Source: Rhododendron vialii (taxonomy: Eukaryota; Streptophyta; Magnoliopsida; Ericales; Ericaceae). From it: DNA of 64,000 bases. Shown here one piece after another: positions 11,861 through 23,329 of the stretch. The number at the start of each line of letters is the position of its first letter. The stretch's first letter is position 1. Where the stretch lies: positions 29,136,001-29,200,000 of the forward strand of contig NC_080568.1 of assembly GCF_030253575.1 (NCBI RefSeq). The letters are read 5' to 3'. The notes below the pieces were generated by a model. That model ran no database searches. It saw only the letters and a list, made by a program, of their open reading frames with translations, and was not told the origin of the DNA. Both the position numbers and the translations under genes were made by a program.

Positions 11861-12290
11861 TATTGAAAAAGTCTAAAATTGAGGCTCAAATTCGATTCAT
11901 TTTTTTTTGGACAAAACAGACAATTTCATTGCTCAAAAAGAATAAAAGAATAGAAAATTGCCTGGAGGCTACAAAATCCCATCATCCAGAACCCGTCGTT
12001 GGCTACATAAACCTCAACGATTGAGTTATCCAAAGACGAATCCAGTTTGGTGGGCACTCACCTTTGCACATGAATTGAACTCAAAGGAATCTTGTACAGT
12101 TCGTGAACAACTCGGTTGATTTGCAGCTCTATCCGTTAAGTACAGAACTCGATGTCTTCGAAGATCCGTCGGTATTCGGCCTAGAGACCAAGGTCATGTC
12201 CAGTTTTCCCAGTATCCAAGTCTAGTTTGGGCCTGATAAAAAACGAAATCTAGATTGGGCTTTTTTTGGGCCCGTGATGGGTCCACGTCA
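11861..12290. other. Intergenic, nothing recognised
   Basis: A poly-T stretch near 11900 followed by ttcattgctcaaaaagaa could be the antisense 3' end of a LINE, but no coding remnant adjoins it. Confidence 0.4.
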
Positions 12291-12299
12291 ATAATTAAA

Positions 12300-12431
12300 G
12301 AGAAAATGATAGCCAATGATATGTTTTGACAATTAATACCAGCCAAAGACATTTTCAGTATTAACAAATATTTTTAGCATGTCTTTGATAGGTATTAATT
12401 ATCAAAATACGTCCTAGGCCGTTATTTTCCC
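12300..12431. mobile_element. Mutator-like MITE, second copy
   Basis: This is the same 132-bp palindrome as at 6608-6739, with scattered substitutions. The 9-bp flanks ataattaaa and acaattaaa match at 8 of 9 positions. Confidence 0.75.
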
Positions 12432-12440
12432 ACAATTAAA

Positions 12441-13125
12441 AGTTTAAAACGGTTCATTTTTTGCAAAATTCGTCAAGTATATTATCCACGCAGCAATGAT
12501 TGCACCATTCAATCGCCAACCAAAAATTGTTAGGTTCGTGCAACAATCGATAAGCAATGAGTTGATTTTTTATGCAAGCTGATTTTTATGTGTATAATAA
12601 TGTACTTGATGAGATCTACAAAATGAGCTATTTCCATAGTTGTTGGGTCCTAAACTGGACCGGACTAGATATTAGGAAAACAGGACAGGGCCTTGGTGGG
12701 TGCTCTGCATACTTGATATGAGATTCGGACACGTATAAATATGTTGGGTCTAAGTGCATTAGTAGAAAATTTGGGGGCACGTTCGAAACTCTTGACGGCG
12801 ATATAGAAATGCCCTGAAAGGTTGTTACCCTTTTGGTTTAAATGGACTACACATGATCCCGCCTTAACACATGATCGTTTCACGTCCTCCGGGAAATGAC
12901 CAAGAGAAACTTAAATGTTCATCGGGTTGCAGGGACGGAACCAGAATTTTACCCTAGTAGTGGCGAAATATATACTAAAAAAATAAAAACATACATTACA
13001 ATATTAATAGTCATCGGCTCTAGAAAAAATTAAAATAACATAATAAAAACTATAGTAAATAATGTTTTTCATTTGCACATGGAGTATGAAAAAAGACTAA
13101 TTTTAATTTTGGGCATCGATAATGC
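12441..13125. other. Intergenic, nothing recognised
   Basis: AT-rich sequence with only short open frames and no recognisable protein, RNA or repeat. Confidence 0.4.
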
Positions 13126-13130
13126 CACTC

Positions 13131-13209
13131 CAACAACAACAACAACAGAACTCATGTAGTCCCCAATTATTGGGGATATGAGCGGGAAGGATTGGAGACA
13201 GACCTAACT
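13131..13209 (-). mobile_element. 3' end of an Au/TS-like SINE
   Basis: On the minus strand the sequence reads tccaatccttcccgctcat, then ccccaataattggggactac, and ends in a (TTG)n run (13131-13148). From memory, this is the 3' end of widespread plant SINEs that terminate in TTG repeats. The 5' half with the polymerase III boxes was not found, so it is truncated. Confidence 0.65.
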
Positions 13210-13407
13210 TTTGATAATATGTACAAAGTGACTGATCTCAGAGTACCATTTAAATAGCAACCCCCTATATGTGTTTTGTTGCGGAACCATACATCCAGAT
13301 CAAAGCCAAATGGCATCAGAGATGACAGGCCTAAAGAGCCAATTCAATTTATGTGCACATTATCATGTTTCCTTCATTGATAGTCCAAAGCATCGGTATG
13401 CACAAAG

Positions 13408-13514
13408 ATAATGTCACTCTCTAAATTTATAATGTCACTCCTCAGATCCCTATATGGATTTTTCCAAATTGATAACCGCACTCCCAAGCATTATAAATTG
13501 AGAAGTGACATTAT
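13408..13514. mobile_element. Small foldback element
   Basis: The left end ataatgtcactctctaaatt is mirrored at the right end (aattgagaagtgacattat). The element is about 107 bp and has no coding capacity. Confidence 0.55.
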
Positions 13515-13999
13515 AATTAAATTTCCTTAATTTTTTAGGTTAAGTTATTTTAGGGTTATAATTAATGTAGAGTTTTTTTTCTTAATTACACATCATCATT
13601 TATATTATTTCACTTTAGCCCATTAAATTTAGTTTTAGAATATTTTTTTTGGTCTCCTTTCTTGAAAAAAAATAAAAGATTTATAACTAGTATATAATAA
13701 AAAATAAGAAAAAAAATCTAACAGTGGCGAAACTATATAAGTTATGGATAATTTTTTTTCATAAATAATAATTGAATTTTATAAAAAAATTTGTCGTGGT
13801 CCCGGTCCCGTCCTTGCGGAGTTGTATCTATAAATAACATGATGAGGCGTGATGTTGGTGAAGCATGCGCTCCGTGAACCTAACTGATGCGTTCATATTC
13901 TCGCGAAGAAAGCATTTTGGATGGATGAGAATTATGTTTGCAGCTTTTGCTTCTGGCATGGCTTGTTTTTCCTACTGTGTCGTGATCAGGACTGGATCC

Positions 14000-14196
14000 G
14001 GTCAATTTGGCTACCGACCAGTTCAGTTCATTTGGTGCATTTGGGCCGTCTAAAAGTGTTTTGGATGACTCAGATTTGAAGAAGGTGTTTTTGATTTTAT
14101 TTCTCTAAAACACCTCTTTAAATTTGGGCCGTCTAAAACACTTTTGAACAGCCCGAATGCACCAAATGGACCGAACTGGTCGATAGCAAATTGACC
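14000..14196. mobile_element. MITE with about 43-bp terminal inverted repeats
   Basis: The left arm starts ggtcaatttggctaccgacc and the right arm ends ggtcgatagcaaattgacc. The interior holds two copies of gggccgtctaaaa in inverted sense, part of a palindromic motif that recurs elsewhere in the window (see findings). Confidence 0.75.
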
Positions 14197-14701
14197 AAAT
14201 CTGCCCCCGTCGTGATCAACTTCGTTCGCTCGGATGGTGTAAGTGGTTCCAATGAATCCAATACCCTTGACTCATTTACATTTCCTAATGGTTGATTCAA
14301 GTTGCAGTTAAACAAGCAATACATTTGCTACAATTCTTTCCGCCAAAATAATACAGACCAAAGTGAAAAAAAAGAAAGAAAAGAAATGGCAAACCCAGTG
14401 CACGAGGTTCCTGCCAAAGCGAAAAAAACGTACAAAAAAATAACCCTTACTAAACTTGAACCGATAGGGAACAATATCGCATCGCCATGCCGAAGAATAT
14501 TTAGACCAATGGGGATGTATATTGTATCTGACTACATGAAACCAACTAAGAAGAGAAAAAAAAAAAAACAAAAAAACAAAGCAAGGCGGCATCTGGATAG
14601 GCCGGTTAGGGATATATCAGAACCCGTTTTCGCTGCAGAGTAACATGTAGTGAGAAAAGTGAAGTGGACTATGGCTGGAAAATCTAACTAACAAAAAATT
14701 G

Positions 14702-14965
14702 AGCTGTGCTACGTGCACAGCAGCGGTTTTCTCCCGCTTCGGGTCGCAAAAAGATGATCGGAGCCTCTCATTTTATTCAAAATATGTCGTTTAAGGTAGC
14801 CTAAATTCTGAAGTGATTTTGGGTGTTTTGTTAACGCCTCTAACGATATCGAACGAAGCTCATTTTTTATAGAGACCTTAAACGACATATTTTGAACAAA
14901 ATGAGCGGCTCCGATCATCTTTTTGCGACCCGAGGCGGGAGAAAACCGCTGCTGTGCACATAGCT
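14702..14965. mobile_element. Foldback element A
   Basis: About 264 bp, with long inverted arms. The outer part contains gtgcacagcagcggttttct. The inner part contains gatgatcggagcc followed by ctcattttattcaa and a match to cgtttaaggt. The left inner arm is partly deleted compared with elements B (36343) and C (56969), which share its inner motif. Confidence 0.8.
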
Positions 14966-15037
14966 TTTCTGCAAAAAATTATCATATATGCATGTTTATT
15001 TTGCTTTTTATTTGGAGTATTTTTGTTTGTTTTTAAT

Positions 15038-17887
15038 CTAGTGTGACAAAGAATGAAGATCGGCGTAGTACGTTTCGAACCATCCTTCAATGATCTTGAC
15101 CTCCACTTTTCTTTGATCTATCAACCACTGTGGATCAGTTTTCGTTGGCGTAAGAATATCCAAGCAATGGGATCCTGCAGGATTAATTAACACGCTAAAA
15201 TTTTGAACAAAATTTTAGACCAAGTGATTTTTCACACTGTATGTTTAGCTAAGAAATGGAACCAGAAATGATTTCATAAATGGTGCAGAGGCGACCGAGA
15301 CTTTTCAGAGGTCTAAAGCGAAAATGAAAGATGAGAATTTTTTTGTTGGACTAATATAAGGCTGTCAAAATAGGAAGGACCCATAAAAGCTTGTAAATTT
15401 TTGGAGGCCTAAAGTGACTGCATCTCGAGGTTACTACCATGACATTATTCTTGTAAAAGATTAAGCATAAAATATTGTGCAATGTAGTTTAAAATGGTTG
15501 AGGAGCACACACCTTTAGCAGTATGAACAGCAAGAAGAGTGTCCGATAAGTTCTCTAACACCCTGTGTTGAAAATAATTAGAATAGGATCGATGGAGCTA
15601 AGTCAAAAGTAGGTGAATCTTTCAATTTCTTTTCCTAGTATTTAAAAATGTACGTTGAGTCTAATTTACCCTCCACTGCTGTAAGGATCTCTGAGACCGT
15701 TGGAGAAAATGATGTTGCTAGCAAATCTACGGAGAACCAATTTTATATCCTGCAAATGCATTATAAATATTAGTCTTGTGCTTGGGTTAAGAATTTGAAT
15801 AAAAATAAATTATTGAGGATTAGGAGGGAGAGTTTGATTAATTATTACAAAAGTGGCTAGAAGTGAATAAATAGTTACTACTACCTCCATTCCAAAATAT
15901 TTATCTGATCTGCAGAATTTGAACGTAAAAGTAGTACATTTTTTTTAAGAACTCCAAAAAAAATTTAAATTAAAAGAATTCATTGATATCTAGTCAATTG
16001 TTGAAACTTTTTCAAAATTTTTACATTATATTTAAGTTCTTGTTCTGCGGACCCAACAAATATTTTGGTACGGAGAGAGTGTCCATCAAACATAAGGAAA
16101 AAAGAACTTACATGACCACCATAGTAGGTTGTGATCCAGTGCGGCCGAGGTGAGACCCCATACAGACTTCTGCAACCATTGATGAATTGCTTTAGATTGA
16201 AAGGATCTGGTTGAAACATTGTGTCGTTCACGCCAATGCCCACTGGTATCACCAGCTCACTGCATACCTGCCCAAAAATAATTCAATTATAATATAAGGA
16301 AAAAAAGAGTGGGCATCGGAAGGTGCTCAGTTCGAGTCCTTATTGTTTAATACAAGACCACAAGGATAGCTATATAGACTTACTTGCCAAGTCCAGCCAT
16401 CTAATTTCGATGTCGTATAGTATTCTTTGAAGGGATAGCAAGTCATGTTTCCAGCGACAGCAACAAAGCCGGCAAATATCCGGCCAAGAATATCGGTTCC
16501 TTCATTTGCTCCGTCGATTCTCTCACAGACCTGTGAAACAGGGTACGACGGCGGACTATCATATTGAGCTGCAATGGCATATATTAACTCTAAGACTCCC
16601 TTGAAGTCCCCGGAATTATCCAACGGCCTGCAAATTAAATGAAGAAAACAATTGGGCAAGCGCTACTAATTAAGGCTTTTCAAATCATGAAATAGATTGA
16701 AGATAAGGGCAGCTGGGGAATGTGCAATTTACGTGCAAGTCCTGAATTTCTTGCTAAGGATGGAGAGACCGTTCGGCTTGGAAGCGACTCTATCGATCTC
16801 AGACCATGATTTCCTTATTCTTTCGTAGCAACTATTACTAACTTCCTGCAAGAGTATTCCATGATTACTATTGTTATCACTTATGGTTGAATGTAGGTTG
16901 AAAATTAAGAAAATAAATGCAAGATTTTCAGAGATTTACTTTGAAATCCTTGGTAACAACTGAATAGTATGCATCTCGTGGGGTGGTGTCGTCAAAGTAA
17001 AGGATAGGAGCTGATGAAGCTAGAGCTCCAAGAGCAACATGGGGATACTTCAGCCGGAACCATGAAGCTAACACTTTACAATGAACATAGAAAAGATATA
17101 TTAGAACAGCTAGTACAAGAAAGCAATATTGCCTTCTCCTTAAATGTACTATGGATAATAATTTTTAGTACTTACTTCCCCCATAGGACCCTCCGACAAC
17201 AATAACCGGTGAATTATGTGCGGATAGTTTTTTCTTCAAGTAGATGATCACCTCTGCATAATCCGCAAGAGCCTGAGCCGAATTGAAATAACCACGAGTG
17301 CTGTCATTGCTCATCGCCTCGTCCGTTGTTCCAAATGGTATAGAATGTCCGTAGAATCGATGCTGATATCAGAAAAAGAATTTTCTAATGTAAAAATTTG
17401 ATGATCACTCTTTCAAACGTTCAATAGTTTGCCATCCAATACATCAATACATGTATTTGTACTAAAATATGACTTAATTTGTTTATACCTCTATGTAAAC
17501 TTGCAGAGCTTTGAAATGAGGAGCATTCTCTGAAAGAAACCCAACTGCACCCATTTGCACATCAAGTGGCTGCTCATCACCAAAGTAGACAAAGATTGGA
17601 GCACTTTCTTTTGCACCACCCCAATACTTGGAGTTGATTACATATTTTTGCTTAAAAGTTGCATAGCTCTCCGGCCTGTAGTTGAAGTGATCAAGTGTTT
17701 GGTTGTAAAAGAAGGTTTCCATGTCATTTGATGCAGAGGCTGAGATGGTATTGGATGGGCCTCTAGTGAATGTTCCATGGAGTATACTGAGCCTTGGGAT
17801 TTTGTGGGGTAAGGTAGCAGAAACAGAGGTGAGAAGGATTAGGAGAGAGAAATGAACCAATAGAAATGGAAGAGTGAGAGAGTTCAT
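15038..17887 (-). CDS. Peptidase family S28, lysosomal Pro-X carboxypeptidase-like
   Basis: The gene has nine exons on the minus strand: 17489-17887, 17176-17362, 16940-17073, 16733-16845, 16384-16627, 16112-16267, 15670-15749, 15513-15562 and 15038-15174. They join to 499 aa. S28 enzymes cleave the bond after proline at the C-terminus of peptides, usually in acidic compartments or the apoplast. Residues 1 to about 24 form a hydrophobic signal peptide. The catalytic triad is intact: Ser192 in VVGGSYGGM, Asp432 in [13 protein letters not shown] and His457 in GSHCLDI. The family hallmarks [17 protein letters not shown] and [14 protein letters not shown] are present, as are several N-glycosylation sequons (NQT, NDS, NDT, NMT). 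It is close to Arabidopsis At2g24280 from memory. The physiological substrate is unknown. The 5' side is crowded by nested MITEs that begin about 60 bp upstream of the ATG. Confidence 0.95.
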
Positions 17888-17944
17888 GGCAGAGAGCTCG
17901 ATGGAGTATCTTTGGTGCTTTATGCAAAGAGTTTGTCAGAAACA

Positions 17945-18262
17945 CACAATTATATGAGATTGCCTTATTCATGGACCAGCCATGAATAGCTTGTTCATGG
18001 AAAACGCGCAATCTCAGTCGTCCGTTTCGGCAATCAACGGTTGAGATATGTTTTTAATCTTTGACCGTTAATAAATATTTGGGTTATTTACCTAGACAAC
18101 CCTCCACGTTTACCCGTTTTTCACGGTCACCCCCTCTGCGAATTTTCGCTACGGCCAGACCCCCTCATTAAACGGGTAAACGTGGAGGGGGGTCTAGGTA
18201 AATATTTCTTATCGTTAATAGTTTGTCTTCAATTTGAATCGTCCAAAACACTTTTGGACGGC
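17945..18262. mobile_element. MITE relic interrupted by another MITE, upstream of the S28 gene
   Basis: The outer element contains caatctcagtcgtccgtttc on the left and ttttggacggccgagatttg on the right, an inverted pair. A related sequence is at 34790-34890. Inside it, 18086-18203 is a separate palindrome with arms ATTTACCTAGACAACCCTCC and GGGGGGTCTAGGTAAAT. Together they form a nested insertion within the likely promoter region. Confidence 0.6.
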
Positions 18263-18310
18263 CGAGATTTGCCTCCATAAATAAAGATTTTCCCCAATTA
18301 TATACTCAAA

Positions 18311-18500
18311 TAATCTCATTAGTGTGTAGCTGGAGTATCATATGTCATTGTTATTTGCTCAAAGAATCTCATTAGTGTGTAGCTAAAGTATCATATGTCA
18401 TCTCATTAGTGTGTAGCTGGAGTATCATATGTCATTGTTATTTGCTCAAAGAATCTCATTAGTGTGTAGCTGGAGTACCATGTGTCATTGTTATTTGGTA
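18311..18500. repeat. Tandem repeat, four copies of about 53 bp
   Basis: The unit begins aatctcattagtgtgtagct and continues through gagtatcatatgtcattgtt and atttgctcaaag. The second copy is shortened. This is a variable-number repeat with no coding role visible. Confidence 0.9.
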
Positions 18501-18509
18501 CTATTGACA

Positions 18510-20520
18510 AATAAAATATTGCCACCACACAATGTGGGTCACTCACACTCTCCCAACCACCCAATAAAAATAAATGATAATGTCCCCAACGCATAATTTG
18601 TCGCTACGTGTATGGTTATAAAGAGTACCACGTAGACAACGCCACATGGTACTCCGAAAACTCCGAATTATTACTTCTCATGAAATACCTTCAAGGTTTT
18701 TTTGAAGGACAATGTCGAAAGAAGTTGCTTCAACCCAAACACCAAAGCAGAGCAACAAATTAATTTGACGGGCCTTTCTATCTCTTCAAATACGGTGATT
18801 GAACATCACTCATCAGATAGTGGGTCCCTCCATAAACAATAATCTTGTATAATTTATTTTTGTAAACAATTATATCTATCTTAAAATTATTATCATCTTT
18901 CCTTTGTTTAATGAGCCGTTCAGCAGCCGGGAGAGAATCTCCAAGTCAATGTTTCACCTACACCTATAGGATCCTTAATCAGCTCATCGTTTTGTCATTG
19001 AACGGGGTTTGTTGACAATGCCCTCGTGAACTATGGTTGGAAATTATTGCAGTATTAATTAATTAGTAACATGGGCAAAATATTTATATGCCAGTCAAAA
19101 AAGACCTCACTAGCTGACAAGTACAATATTACGATTAATATTTATAGCGTAATTTTCATTTGATCTGACACACATAATATAGCAGGAGCTAGTAGCTAGT
19201 ATGGATTCCGAACTGATGAAGCCAAGATAAGATCGAAGACTCATGCATTAATGAGATTTAGCTACGTGTGTTGCGACGAGTTATGCTCTGCCCTAGATCG
19301 ATGAGTTCAAGAGTGAGTATACACGAGCTAATTAAGTTCAACAAGTAAAAGAAAGTGATTAAAAAACGCATACGAGGGAGTGGAGTGCTTATTCAATGAA
19401 CAAGAGTCATGCCCATCTGCCTCAATATCGTCCCAAATTGCTCGCTTTTTTGGAGAATCGAGCATTTTGCACGCAAAAATAATCTGGATTTGGTCGGCAT
19501 GTGTGAGATGGTTGATTACATTAAAATACAAAAACCAGACACGAGGTAAAAAAATCCAGTCTCGTACTAAGAACTCAAATCGGCGCTGTCGCATGTGCCA
19601 GGAGCTAGCACAGGACATCCTCGTTGGCAATGTTACCAAAATCCAAAACTACCAGTGTTATTTTCTTGATCCGCGAAAGAAGAACATATTAATAGGAAAA
19701 TAAGGAGGTAATAATGCGAAAAAAGGAAGGATAACAGCACAGGATTAGGCTTGCGTAACATTCACCATGTATCTCGAAACTGGAGGCCGGTGTGTGTTGA
19801 AGCATTTTCCTTAGTTTGGGTATTTGGTTACCGCAAAATATTTTTAAGACATGTTCTCTCTACTGAACCTTGCTTAGAAAAGAAGCAATAGTTCGATAGA
19901 TCACCAAAAACTACTCTACTGTAACTTTATTAATTCTCCTTCCGACTGGGGAGGGTTTGGCTCCGAACTCATTTTGACAAACTTTACCAATACTTGAAAC
20001 AGCATCTCCGGCAAGATATATAGAAACCTTCATAATATCTTTCACCCAAGCTGAGCCCTGCTCTTTCACAAGCTAGCATATAGAGCTTCTTTATATTTCT
20101 GCACACAAAACACGAGGGGTTCCTTGAGGCCGGGATCTTGATTTTGCGCTATTTGGGTCTTGATATAGTTACCGGTGGCTGTAACATGTCTCCGCGTCAA
20201 GTCAAGAGCGACGTATCCTAGGCCGGTATAATTTTATATGGCTGATAGAACATCGGACCTCAAAGCTGCGTGACAAAAAGGAGGACTTCTATTTTGAAGA
20301 CAAACTTTGTCAACCAAATCAAATGCGCCCATTACACATGAGAGACTCAACAAGAGTGAAACCAACGAGAAGAAAGTAAAAGGAATCTCTGTCATTTCTT
20401 CCTCTTACGTACACCCCTTTTGTAACTAGTATTATTCTTGTGTGTGCACACGCACGCACATATACCTGGAAAAGTATCCTTAAAACTAAACCTATTCTGG
20501 ATATATAAAGGCATCAAGTG
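18510..20520. other. Intergenic, nothing recognised
   Basis: Open frames of about 100 codons overlap on both strands at 19328-19703, but neither resembles a known domain and both have the look of chance frames. No RNA gene was seen. Confidence 0.4.
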
Positions 20521-20522
20521 GA

Positions 20523-20795
20523 CTATTGGGGATGGGCGACATCCGCCTTCTTGAGCACGGTGCACTGGATTTGGGGGCGGTTGCGGCGCTGGTCGCGGGA
20601 GAAGAACTTGATGTCAAAGACCGTTTCGGGATCGGAGGTGGGGACGATGGCCTCTTGGGGCACGGTGGCCGGGTAGAAGACAAAGTACTTGGTGGCCTTG
20701 GGCGCAGCGTCCATGTACTCGGGGCCAGTGATCTCCCAGGGCTTCTTGATGCACCGGCAGAGGGTTTAAAGGACGGATTTGGCGGCGGAAGGCAT
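20523..20795 (-). pseudogene. Truncated copy of a small conserved plant protein
   Basis: From ATG at 20795 the minus strand encodes MPSAAKSVL, then an in-frame TAA at codon 10, and continues in the same frame with TLCRCIKKPWEITGPEYMDA and later PATVPQEAIVPTSDPETVFD and KFFSRDQRRNRPQIQCTVLK to a stop at 20523. I recall a small uncharacterised plant protein of about 110 aa with this sequence. Here the C-terminus is missing after KKADV. The block has no intron and is much more GC-rich than its surroundings, which suggests a retrocopied or otherwise displaced gene piece. The early stop makes the full frame non-functional, although translation from the internal Met at 20714 is possible. Confidence 0.7.
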
Positions 20796-20799
20796 GGGC

Positions 20800-21550
20800 G
20801 GGGAGAGGGAGCGTTTGGTGTTTAATGATTTTCCCCGGGTTTATTTGACTGATAAGGTTGAGGAGGACATGAATGCCATTGACGGAGGGTACCAGAAATG
20901 ATGATCGAGGGACCCTCCCCCAGGCCAGTGTTCCAAATTGTCAACCAACTACCAAGCAAGGAGAAGCTTTTTGTGCCTTACCAATGGTTGCGTTGATTAT
21001 TACTCTTTCGTTTGAATAAAGACCTTTGACATTCTGTTGTATATCGTCAATACTCGCGTGGGATGTGAATTCAGGTAGGTATACAATTATAATGACACGT
21101 ATCATGATCCACGGTTGATGAGCTATTCACTTGAAGTGCAGCTTGGTAGCGCGTTTGTTTTCGGTACAAAAGGACATGTTTATCCTGTTGGCTGTGATAG
21201 GTCAGTCGGCGCTTCAATAGCTTTATAGTGTACTGTACTGTTATAGCCACTCCATATTCTGCCATTCTGTGCTGTATTTGCACTTGCGACGTTGAATGCA
21301 ATGCAGAGTAATTTGAAGGGAGCAATCCCAACGTAACGTTATTTCGAGGGTTACGAGCTCCAAGCACTTCGAGGCTCCTATTATGGGCACAAGTTAGTCA
21401 TTAATTATGAAGAGAAGTGAACTGGTATCTGTCTGTGCTTCTACCATCGGCTGTACGTGCACCAACTTCTTGACCGTTCTCGAGGTTTGGATCAAGTGAA
21501 TGCTTTAATTCCCAAGCTAGTCCTGCCAATTTACAAGGTTGTCTACTTAG
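20800..21550. other. Intergenic, nothing recognised
   Basis: Short overlapping minus-strand frames have no family resemblance. The right end runs into the copia remnant. Confidence 0.35.
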
Positions 21551-21551
21551 A

Positions 21552-21850
21552 TTGTCTTGGAGTTCTAAAAAACAAAGAACAACTGCTTTGTTATCGGCGG
21601 AAGCAGAATATATGGTAGCAACAGATGCAACCTGTGAAACAGTATGGGTAAGAAGGAAGGGCCTATACTGCAACTATATGGCAATGAGCAAAAATCTAAT
21701 TTTTCATAGAAGGACAAAGCATATTGAGCTTCAACATCACTTTATTAGAGACTTGGTGCAGAAAGGAAAAATTCAGCTTGAGTTCGTCAATACCAAAGAG
21801 CAGCTAGCAAATATCGTGACCAAATCAGTAGCATCAGAAAAATTCTTTTA
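21552..21850 (+). pseudogene. Ty1/copia RNase H C-terminal remnant
   Basis: The plus frame SWSSKKQRTTALLSAEAEYM, followed later by FHRRTKHIELQHHFIRD and EFVNTKEQLANIVTK, is the classic end of copia RNase H. The segment between the two halves is shorter than usual, so the domain is internally deleted. A purine tract and an LTR start follow. Confidence 0.9.
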
Positions 21851-21879
21851 ATTTTCAGGATCTCATGAAGATTACAAAT

Positions 21880-22180
21880 TAAGGAGGAGTGTTAGAAAAG
21901 TAAATTATAATCTTGTTCTAGAAAATAATGTAGGATATGTAACAAAATACCTATAAATAGAGATCTAGAAAATTGTAATTAAGCACATGAGTTTTAACTT
22001 AACTATTCTAGAAATGGGAAAGTCGGCAAAATTGCTCTATAAATAGAGCTAAGTTGTACTCACTTTTGTAATGTAATGAAAAAGCACTTCTTAAAAAAGC
22101 CTTGTCACCTTTGTGCGAAGAGCAGACTGGCTCACAAGAGCAGAAGCATGAACACATCCACTTTCTACTTGAACATCACC
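21880..22180 (+). mobile_element. Copia polypurine tract and LTR
   Basis: The purine tract aaggaggag is followed at 21890 by tgttagaaaagtaaatta, the usual LTR start TG. The body has two TATA-like ctataaatag stretches. The right end is not clear; a plausible CA end lies near 22176. The 5' part of the element is absent. Confidence 0.65.
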
Positions 22181-22287
22181 ACCAACGAGCGAAAGAACGG
22201 ATCCACGGTGGGAACCAGTGGAATTTTCCGGTGTAAATAAACAACCAACTAGAACTCGATCCTACGACAGCGTCATCTATCGCCTAG

Positions 22288-22708
22288 TAAACTACTACAA
22301 TGGATTGTCCAAGTCTATCACCCTCTGTTTTCATTTTCCAGTGTTTGGTTAATGTTTCTGTACAAGCTATAATTAAAATAAATCGATTTGTTACCTTCAA
22401 TTGTTGTTCGCATTAGCGGCATGGACAGTGGGCTGGGCAGCAACAGCGGCCTAGGTAGCAGTCTGGGCAGTGGCATGGGCTGGGACAACAATCAACGCAG
22501 CAGGAGGAGTGAATAAATTACTACAATGGATTGTCCTAGTCTATTACCCTCTGTTTTCATTTTCCGGTGCTTGGTTAATGTTTCTATACAAGCTATAATT
22601 AAAATAAATCGATTTGTTACCTTTCAATTGTTGTTCACATTAGCGGCATGGACAGCAGCCTAGGCAATGGCATGGGTCGAGGCAGCAATCGGCGCAATAG
22701 GAGGAGCG
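22288..22708 (+). repeat. Tandem duplication of about 225 bp
   Basis: The block starting actacaatggattgtcc at about 22292 recurs at 22517 with few changes. Each copy ends with a small plus-strand frame from ATG (22431 and about 22648) that is rich in Gly, Ser and Arg. The first reads MDSGLGSNSGLGSSLGSGMG and stops at 22514. Both frames end in clustered arginines, although their lengths differ. The sequence cttaaaaaagccttgtcacc occurs at both boundaries (22090 and 22709). Confidence 0.75.
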
Positions 22709-22739
22709 TCTTAAAAAAGCCTTGTCACCTTTGTGCCTA

Positions 22740-23329
22740 TTAACACCTCTGACCCATCATTTCTTTACAAATTCCACTATCTTGTTCAATTTTCTTCAAA
22801 TTCTAACTAAGCACCTCAACATGGGCTTCTGGTGAACATCTATTAACCATATTACTACTCTATTGAGAAGTGCAAGTCATGCAAGTCAGTTACAAGGCAA
22901 AATCATCAATTACTCTAAGAAGATTATGGCAGCTTTCAATTCCAATCCATCTTGGAAGGTAAACCATGGGAAATCTTCAAAGGTACTATCATTTTGGAGA
23001 AAGGTATCAGTAGGGGAGTTCGCGTTGAATCTATCAATTAGGTACAAGTGTGAAATCTATAAAAGCATGTTAAGTCCCGTATTTCATACATTCAAAGCAA
23101 GAGAATACAGAGGCTTTGGCAAGAGGTAGCTCTATATATAATAATTCAAGAGGTGTGACCCCTTTCTTTATTTCTTAATGAATCTCAGTAACTGCATGAT
23201 CTTAATCTTGAAAGTACTAAGTGTAAGCCTCGTTCCCTCAATCTTTACAGTACCAAGACTTAACCAAAAGAACATGAAAAGAGAAAACAAACACACACAC
23301 GCAGAACACAGAGCATGAAAGTTCCTTGC
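22740..23329. other. Intergenic, nothing recognised
   Basis: A plus-strand frame of 88 codons at 22863-23129 has no recognisable domain. The rest is AT-rich. Confidence 0.35.

Noticed and set aside
18311-18500. CRISPR-like array
   Set aside because: Direct tandem units without unique spacers in a plant nuclear genome; it is a minisatellite.
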